Shown here: in pieces, positions 5,471 through 9,823 of the stretch | How the letters are laid out: each line of letters begins with the position of its first letter | Numbering within the stretch: position 1 is the first letter of the stretch | DNA from: Oxalobacter formigenes | GTDB lineage: Bacteria > Pseudomonadota > Gammaproteobacteria > Burkholderiales > Burkholderiaceae_D | NCBI GenBank assembly: GCA_019424645.1 | Contig: JAHYZB010000019.1 | Location: forward strand, 1 to 9,823 | Direction of reading: 5' to 3' | Length of the DNA: 9,823 nt | Translations under genes and position numbers: made by a program | Notes under the pieces: model-generated | The model's input: only the letters and a program-made list of their open reading frames with translations | Databases searched by the model: none | What the model was told of the DNA's origin: nothing

Positions 5471-8470
5471 ATGCTGAACACTATTTCTGATTTGATGGCA
5501 AGGGTGAAAGGTAGGGAAATACTGGATTCTTCGGTTTGCTTCATGATCAGCTGTTTTGGAATGCTGACTTCTGTTTTTATCATTTCACTGATATTCGATT
5601 CGATAGACAGAATAGACCAACTTGAAATTTATTATAAATTTATCTGTGTTGTCACTTCTCTTATGCTTGTATTCTTTGCGGGCATAACATTCCTGAAAGC
5701 CCTCTCAAAATGCAAATCGAAAATAGCTTTCAATCTCAGGCTATCTCTTTATCTTGTCAGGAAACATAAAGTTGCCCTTTGGGTTGTTTCTCTTTTAATA
5801 ACAACTGTCGCGTATATGATTTTCCTGAACATGGCGAAAAATGAAGCCATGATTGTGGAAAGAAATATTTCAGAAATAGCGAAATTCAAGATCAATCATG
5901 TCAATGCATGGAGAAGTCAGCAGATCAATCTGGCCAATAACGGAAACCTGACGATCAACCGGAAGCTGAACACGGTCTCCATCCAGAAATTCAATACGGC
6001 AAGCAAAGATGCCAGCGTCAAGGAGTCGGTCAAGGGAAATTCAGATGCCGGAAAACATAATGCATATGAATTTCCCTTTTCTTATTCAAACAATCGTGAA
6101 TTTCTGAAAGCGATCCGGAGCAATCATATATGGATGGGACCTCTCAGGTTCATTGAAAATGAAGACGGTAGCCATTCCCCTGTCCTGAATATGATTGCAC
6201 CCGTAATGAAAAAGGGACTGACCGGACAGGTCGCCGAAATTCGCTCTTATTACATCGATCCGAATGTTGCTCTGGGGCCAATTGTGACGGCATGGCCAAA
6301 AACTGACAAAACAGCTAAAGCTTTTTTGTTTAGTCGCAATGGTGAGGAAATCACAATATTGAATAATTCAGATGATCACAATGTGATCTATCCAATGGAT
6401 TTAGGCAAAACCAGCCGGGTCCAGTGGTTGAAGAAAATGAGTGAGTCCCCGTCAGGTATTTTCCATGAGGCTGATGACAGAGGCAAATTGGTCATCGGGT
6501 ATGTGGAGAAGATTCCCGATTCAGACTGGTCTTTGATGGTCAAGATCGATGAAAGGGAAGCTTACGGACATATCCAGAAAATTGCCTGGTACATTTTGCT
6601 GCTTGCATTTCTGGTTATTGTCATGACAGGACTGGGTATGTTGTTTTACATGCGTCACAGGCATATGCAGCACAAAACGGAGCGTTTGAGAATGGAACTG
6701 AAACAAAAAGCCTTGCGTCAGCATTACGATTATTTGAGCAAATATGCCAATGACGTAATCATTCTGATGGATGGCAATGGGACGATTATTGAAGCAAACG
6801 ATCGTTCGGAAAAGATGTTTGGCAAGTCGAGAGCGGAAATGATCGGGCAGAATATCCGCTGTGTTTTCGATTTGAAAGATACATCTGTTTTTGAAGAAAA
6901 ATGGATGGAGCTGAAACTTGAAAAAGGCCTGATTTTCGAAGCGTATGGCAAACATACCAATGGCAGTATTTTTCCGGTCGAAATCAGTTCGAGAGTGATC
7001 GAAACGGACGGTCGTCTTTTTGTCCAGTTTATTATCAGGGACATTTCCGAGAAGAAAAAGGCAGAGGAAATGGTCTGGCGTCACGCCAATTATGACCAGA
7101 TTTCCGGATTGCCTAACAGGAGAATGTTTACGGAAAAGCTGTTTTTCGAAACCAGAAAAGCACAGAGAAGCGATGCATCTGTCGCCTTGATGTTTCTCGA
7201 TCTGGATCACTTCAAGGACGTCAACGATACGATGGGTCATGGCGTGGGTGATTGTCTGTTGAAAGAAGCCAGTGACAGGCTTCGTGTTTGCGTTCGTGAA
7301 ACCGATACGGTTGCCAGACTGGGTGGCGATGAATTTACGGTGATTGTTTCCGATATCGATGACTTCAAGGATGTAGAGCGGGTCGCGCAATGTATTCTGG
7401 ATGAATTGTCAGAACCTTTTACACTGGAAGGGCAGTCTGTTCATATTTCCGCCAGTATCGGCATTACATTCTTTCCACAGGATGCCAAAGATACGCACGA
7501 TCTGATGAAAAACGCCGATCAGGCCATGTATGCGGCAAAGAGCCTCGGCGGAAACCAGTATCACTACTTTACGCCTTCAATGCAGGAAGCCGTACAGAAA
7601 AGAATGCACATGATCAACGACCTGCACGTTGCTCTTGAAAACAACCAGTTTGAAACGGTTTTTCAGCCGATCATCGATTTGAAAACCGGGGATATCTGTC
7701 GTGCCGAGGCTTTGATCCGCTGGCATCATCCTGTTCACGGCCTTATCAATCCGGCATCGTTCGTTCCTCTGGCTGAAGATACCGGCCTGATTCAGGCTTT
7801 CGGTGACTGGGTATTTCTTGAAGCGGCCAAGGCGGCGTCGAAATGGAGAAAGTATGTTCCGGATTTTCAGGTCAGCGTGAATATTTCTCCGGTCCAGTTC
7901 AAGAATGAAGGAATCGATACGAATGTCTGGTTTGCCCATTTGAAGAGCCTGAATCTGCCACCTGAAGCGATTGTCGTCGAAATAACGGAAGGACTTTTGC
8001 TGGATATTGACGAGCATACCAGCAATCAGCTTCTTGCCTTGAGCGACGCAGGTATTGAGGTGGCACTGGACGATTTCGGCACAGGTTATTCTTCCCTGGC
8101 CTACCTGAAGAAACTCGACATCGACTACGTCAAAATCGATCAGATGTTCGTCAAGAATCTGACGACAAGTGAAGAAGACCGGGTCTTGTGTGAAGCGATG
8201 ACCGTAATGGCTCATAAACTGGATATCGCTGTCATTGCAGAAGGCGTCGAAACGCTTGCACAGTTGCGCATGCTGGCGTCTTTCAATTGTGATTTCGGTC
8301 AGGGTTATTACATTTCTGGCCCGGTTAATGATGAAGAATTCGAAGAACTACTGGCGGCATCAAGAAATCCCGATGGAAATGTGACAGGAACGATGAAAAG
8401 CCATGTGACCAAAACGATGACTAATAATCCAATAGGTGAGAGAATACCAAATTATCCTTTTAACGGATGA
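5471..8470 (+). CDS. Membrane c-di-GMP enzyme: Cache-PAS-GGDEF-EAL
   Basis: This 999-residue inner-membrane protein probably makes and/or degrades c-di-GMP in response to a periplasmic ligand. Hydrophobic segments lie near 22-42, 56-76, 101-121 and 370-393; the basic loop 77-100 fits a cytoplasmic position. The periplasmic part (122-369) looks like a Cache sensor, ending in the typical VIGYVEKIPDSDWSLMVKID. A PAS domain follows (about 413-525, with MDGNGTIIEAND). The cyclase domain (about 535-700) has intact GGDEF at 618-622 and the inhibitory I-site RETD at 609-612. The phosphodiesterase domain (about 715-960) keeps E746 of EAL, N804, E837 in EITE, D867/D868 in DDFGTGYSS, K888, E924 in EGVET and Q944. 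Both activities therefore look possible; which one dominates cannot be read from sequence. ATG 5471 has only a weak site (AAGAAA). Ligand unknown. Confidence 0.95.
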   Translation: MLNTISDLMARVKGREILDSSVCFMISCFGMLTSVFIISLIFDSIDRIDQLEIYYKFICVVTSLMLVFFAGITFLKALSKCKSKIAFNLRLSLYLVRKHKVALWVVSLLITTVAYMIFLNMAKNEAMIVERNISEIAKFKINHVNAWRSQQINLANNGNLTINRKLNTVSIQKFNTASKDASVKESVKGNSDAGKHNAYEFPFSYSNNREFLKAIRSNHIWMGPLRFIENEDGSHSPVLNMIAPVMKKGLTGQVAEIRSYYIDPNVALGPIVTAWPKTDKTAKAFLFSRNGEEITILNNSDDHNVIYPMDLGKTSRVQWLKKMSESPSGIFHEADDRGKLVIGYVEKIPDSDWSLMVKIDEREAYGHIQKIAWYILLLAFLVIVMTGLGMLFYMRHRHMQHKTERLRMELKQKALRQHYDYLSKYANDVIILMDGNGTIIEANDRSEKMFGKSRAEMIGQNIRCVFDLKDTSVFEEKWMELKLEKGLIFEAYGKHTNGSIFPVEISSRVIETDGRLFVQFIIRDISEKKKAEEMVWRHANYDQISGLPNRRMFTEKLFFETRKAQRSDASVALMFLDLDHFKDVNDTMGHGVGDCLLKEASDRLRVCVRETDTVARLGGDEFTVIVSDIDDFKDVERVAQCILDELSEPFTLEGQSVHISASIGITFFPQDAKDTHDLMKNADQAMYAAKSLGGNQYHYFTPSMQEAVQKRMHMINDLHVALENNQFETVFQPIIDLKTGDICRAEALIRWHHPVHGLINPASFVPLAEDTGLIQAFGDWVFLEAAKAASKWRKYVPDFQVSVNISPVQFKNEGIDTNVWFAHLKSLNLPPEAIVVEITEGLLLDIDEHTSNQLLALSDAGIEVALDDFGTGYSSLAYLKKLDIDYVKIDQMFVKNLTTSEEDRVLCEAMTVMAHKLDIAVIAEGVETLAQLRMLASFNCDFGQGYYISGPVNDEEFEELLAASRNPDGNVTGTMKSHVTKTMTNNPIGERIPNYPFNG
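8380..8420 (+). repeat. Imperfect 24-base tandem repeat in the tail of the EAL gene
   Basis: A 17-mer at 8380-8396 recurs at 8404-8420 with three mismatches, a period of 24 bases or eight codons. It encodes VTGTMKSH followed by VTKTMTNN, beyond the end of the EAL domain. It looks like a local duplication in an unconserved tail. Confidence 0.5.
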
Positions 8471-8486
8471 TTGCCGGGATATTGTT

Positions 8487-9122
8487 TTGACCTATAGCGT
8501 TAAGGAAATTTTCTACACTTTACAAGGGGAGGGCGCCCGAAGCGGGCGCCCTGCCGTTTTCTGCCGTTTTTCCGGTTGCAATCTCTGGTCGGGTCGTGAG
8601 GACGACCGTTCCCGTTCTGTCTGCCGTTTCTGCGATACGGATTTTGTCGGTACGGATGGGGTGAATGGTGGAAAATTTGCGCGGGCAGATGATCTGTCTT
8701 CTTTCATTGAATCGTTATGGCCAGACGGTTTTCTGCAGAACCGTTATGTCGTGTTTACCGGGGGTGAGCCTTTATTGCAACTGGACAGGGCACTGATCGA
8801 TGCCATACATGGCAAAGGGTTTGAGATTGCTATCGAAACGAACGGGACAATTACCGTTCCGGAGGGAATCGACTGGGTCTGTGTCAGCCCGAAAGCCGGT
8901 TCGGAGCTGACTGTTTCAGGTGGTGACGAACTGAAGGTGGTTATTCCACAGCCCGGCCAGAATCTGGCTGATTACGAAGGTCTGGCTTTTACCCATTTTT
9001 ACATTCAGCCAATGGATGGTGAAAATCGGACACAAAACGTTAAAATAGCGATTGATACCTGTTTGCAAAATCCGAAATGGAAATTGAGTTTGCAAACGCA
9101 TAAATACTTACAGATACCCTGA
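8487..9122 (+). CDS. queE: 7-carboxy-7-deazaguanine synthase
   Basis: QueE is a radical-SAM enzyme that contracts 6-carboxy-tetrahydropterin to 7-carboxy-7-deazaguanine in preQ0/queuosine synthesis. From TTG 8487 it has 211 residues, the usual size. The first segment TYSVKEIFYTLQGEGA is typical for the N-terminus, which is why I prefer this TTG, preceded by GGGA at 8476-8479, over GTG 8436 inside the previous gene. The [4Fe-4S] cysteines are C31, C46 and C49, a C-X14-C-X2-C spacing different from the usual CX3CX2C and known from Burkholderia multivorans QueE. SAM and substrate motifs TGGEPLLQLD (91-100), ETNG (117-120), SPKAG (134-138) and QPMD (174-177) are present. It starts 16 bases after the EAL gene stop and 6 bases before queD, so co-transcription is likely. 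Confidence 0.95.
   Translation: MTYSVKEIFYTLQGEGARSGRPAVFCRFSGCNLWSGREDDRSRSVCRFCDTDFVGTDGVNGGKFARADDLSSFIESLWPDGFLQNRYVVFTGGEPLLQLDRALIDAIHGKGFEIAIETNGTITVPEGIDWVCVSPKAGSELTVSGGDELKVVIPQPGQNLADYEGLAFTHFYIQPMDGENRTQNVKIAIDTCLQNPKWKLSLQTHKYLQIP
8530..8552 (+). other. Strong GC hairpin inside the start of queE
   Basis: AGGGCGCCCG (8530-8539) and CGGGCGCCCT (8543-8552) form a perfect 10-bp stem with a 3-base AAG loop. Nine of the ten pairs are G-C. It begins 43 bases after the proposed TTG start and is followed by a tandem 10-mer, CTGCCGTTTT (8551-8560 and 8561-8570), which puts T-runs downstream of the stem. It codes for GEGARSGRPA of QueE, so it may be a by-product of codon choice, or may dampen readthrough or translation. 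Confidence 0.6.
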
Positions 9123-9128
9123 TTTTTC

Positions 9129-9590
9129 ATGTTGACCATTACCAGAAAACTCGAATTCGATGCCGGGCACCGGATTCCCGACCATCACAGCCAGTGCCGC
9201 AATCTGCACGGGCACCGTTACGTATTGCATATTACGCTTGAAGGCGACACACGCAAAAAGGATGGCGATTCAAGTAACGGCATGATTCTCGATTTTTCAG
9301 AAGTGAAAAAACTTGCCGAAACTTATCTGGTTTCGCATTGGGATCATGCTTTTCTCGTTTATGAAAACGATATGCCGGTTCGCCAGTTTCTTGACAGCCT
9401 TCCAAACCACAAAACGGTCGTTCTCGATCGTGTCCCGACAGCCGAAAATCTGGCACAGATCGCTTTTGAAACACTGAAAGACGTCTATGAAGGGGTTTAC
9501 GGTGACAAACTGGTTCTGAAAAGCATCCGGATTTACGAAACCCCGAATTGCTGGGCCGAAGTGACGGCCGGTCCTGTCGATGACAGATGA
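9129..9590 (+). CDS. queD: 6-carboxy-5,6,7,8-tetrahydropterin synthase
   Basis: QueD converts 7,8-dihydroneopterin triphosphate, made from GTP by FolE, to 6-carboxytetrahydropterin, the substrate of QueE. The 153-residue protein fits the PTPS/QueD family. The zinc ligands are H14 (in DAGHR), H27 and H29 (in CRNLHGH). The catalytic cysteine is C23, and D72/H73 in HWDHAF fit the acid-base pair. E106 in PTAENLA and E137 in YETPNC, the usual pterin anchor, are conserved. It starts 6 bases after queE with no clear Shine-Dalgarno site, which suggests translational coupling; TTG 9132 is an alternative start. Its last 11 bases overlap the next gene. Confidence 0.96.
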   Translation: MLTITRKLEFDAGHRIPDHHSQCRNLHGHRYVLHITLEGDTRKKDGDSSNGMILDFSEVKKLAETYLVSHWDHAFLVYENDMPVRQFLDSLPNHKTVVLDRVPTAENLAQIAFETLKDVYEGVYGDKLVLKSIRIYETPNCWAEVTAGPVDDR

Positions 9591-9823
9591 GATTTTCATG
9601 CGGGAAGCGCTGGCGCAGGCTGCACTGGCGGAGGAGGCTGGTGAAGTCCCTGTCGGGGCCGTTGTCGTGCTGGACGGACAGATTATTGCACGTGGTTTCA
9701 ACCAGCCTATCACGGCTCACGATCCTACTGCCCATGCGGAAATCGTCGCTTTGAGAAATGCAGCAAGGTTTTGCGGGAATTACCGCTTGCCCGATTGTGA
9801 GTTGTATGTCACGCTGGAACCCT
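9580..9823 (+). CDS. tadA: tRNA-specific adenosine deaminase, cut by the window edge
   Basis: TadA deaminates adenosine-34 of tRNA-Arg(ACG) to inosine and is normally essential. Only the first 81 codons are present. The start MTDEIFMREALAQA is typical of the family and overlaps the 3' end of queD by 11 bases, in a different frame; ATG 9598 is a possible shorter start. The core PVGAVVV (24-30), N41 and the zinc-binding, catalytic HAE (H52, A53, E54) are visible. The window stops at TLEP, just before the expected PCxxC zinc cysteines, so their presence cannot be checked. It likely shares a transcript with queE and queD. Confidence 0.94.
   Translation, partial: MTDEIFMREALAQAALAEEAGEVPVGAVVVLDGQIIARGFNQPITAHDPTAHAEIVALRNAARFCGNYRLPDCELYVTLEP

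Noticed and set aside
5260..5490. 76-codon hydrophobic frame before the c-di-GMP gene (TTG start)
   Set aside because: The TTG abuts the only purine-rich sequence (AGGGG), so spacing is wrong. Internal ATG 5308 also lacks a ribosome site. The hydrophobic, Phe/Tyr-rich product is what AT-rich DNA gives by chance, and it overlaps the real gene by 20 bases.
8300..8486. preQ1 riboswitch or separate promoter before queE
   Set aside because: The region is coding DNA of the EAL gene up to 8470, and I see no preQ1 aptamer features. TAATAAT near 8422 has no -35 at a usable distance.

Overview
The window looks like ordinary chromosome of a moderately AT-rich betaproteobacterium. GuaB, GuaA, QueE and QueD all read like Burkholderiales proteins: GuaA has the extra residues around 435-450 seen in that group, and QueE carries the C-X14-C-X2-C cluster known from the Burkholderia multivorans enzyme. 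The coding DNA is much less GC-rich than in Burkholderia, so an Oxalobacteraceae relative such as Oxalobacter is my best guess. That is an inference from memory, not a search result.

Layout, all genes on the + strand. Bases 217-1185 encode a CtBP-like D-2-hydroxyacid dehydrogenase. A 273-base gap with two inverted repeats and a likely promoter follows. Next are guaB (1459-2922) and guaA (2993-4600), with a GC-rich hairpin between them, ending at a strong intrinsic terminator (4646-4680). A 190-base stretch then ends in a second strong, probably bidirectional terminator (4870-4910); it could make a small RNA. Bases 4911-5470 hold no convincing gene, and 4981-5250 is about 84% A+T by hand count. 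Then comes a large membrane c-di-GMP enzyme, Cache-PAS-GGDEF-EAL (5471-8470), followed closely by queE (8487-9122), queD (9129-9590) and the start of tadA (9580 to the window edge).

How the genes fit together: GuaB and GuaA make GMP and hence feed GTP. GTP is the substrate for c-di-GMP synthesis by the GGDEF domain and, through FolE, the precursor used by QueD and then QueE on the way to preQ0 and queuosine. TadA acts on the same tRNA position (wobble base 34) as queuosine. The tight spacing of the last four genes suggests co-transcription, which would tie a c-di-GMP enzyme to tRNA wobble modification. I found no clearly new system. The items most worth checking are the inter-terminator transcript candidate, the AT-rich island before the c-di-GMP gene, the strong hairpin just inside queE, and a Val-to-Gly change in a conserved GuaA motif. 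I saw no tRNA or rRNA genes, CRISPR arrays, insertion sequences or phage genes.
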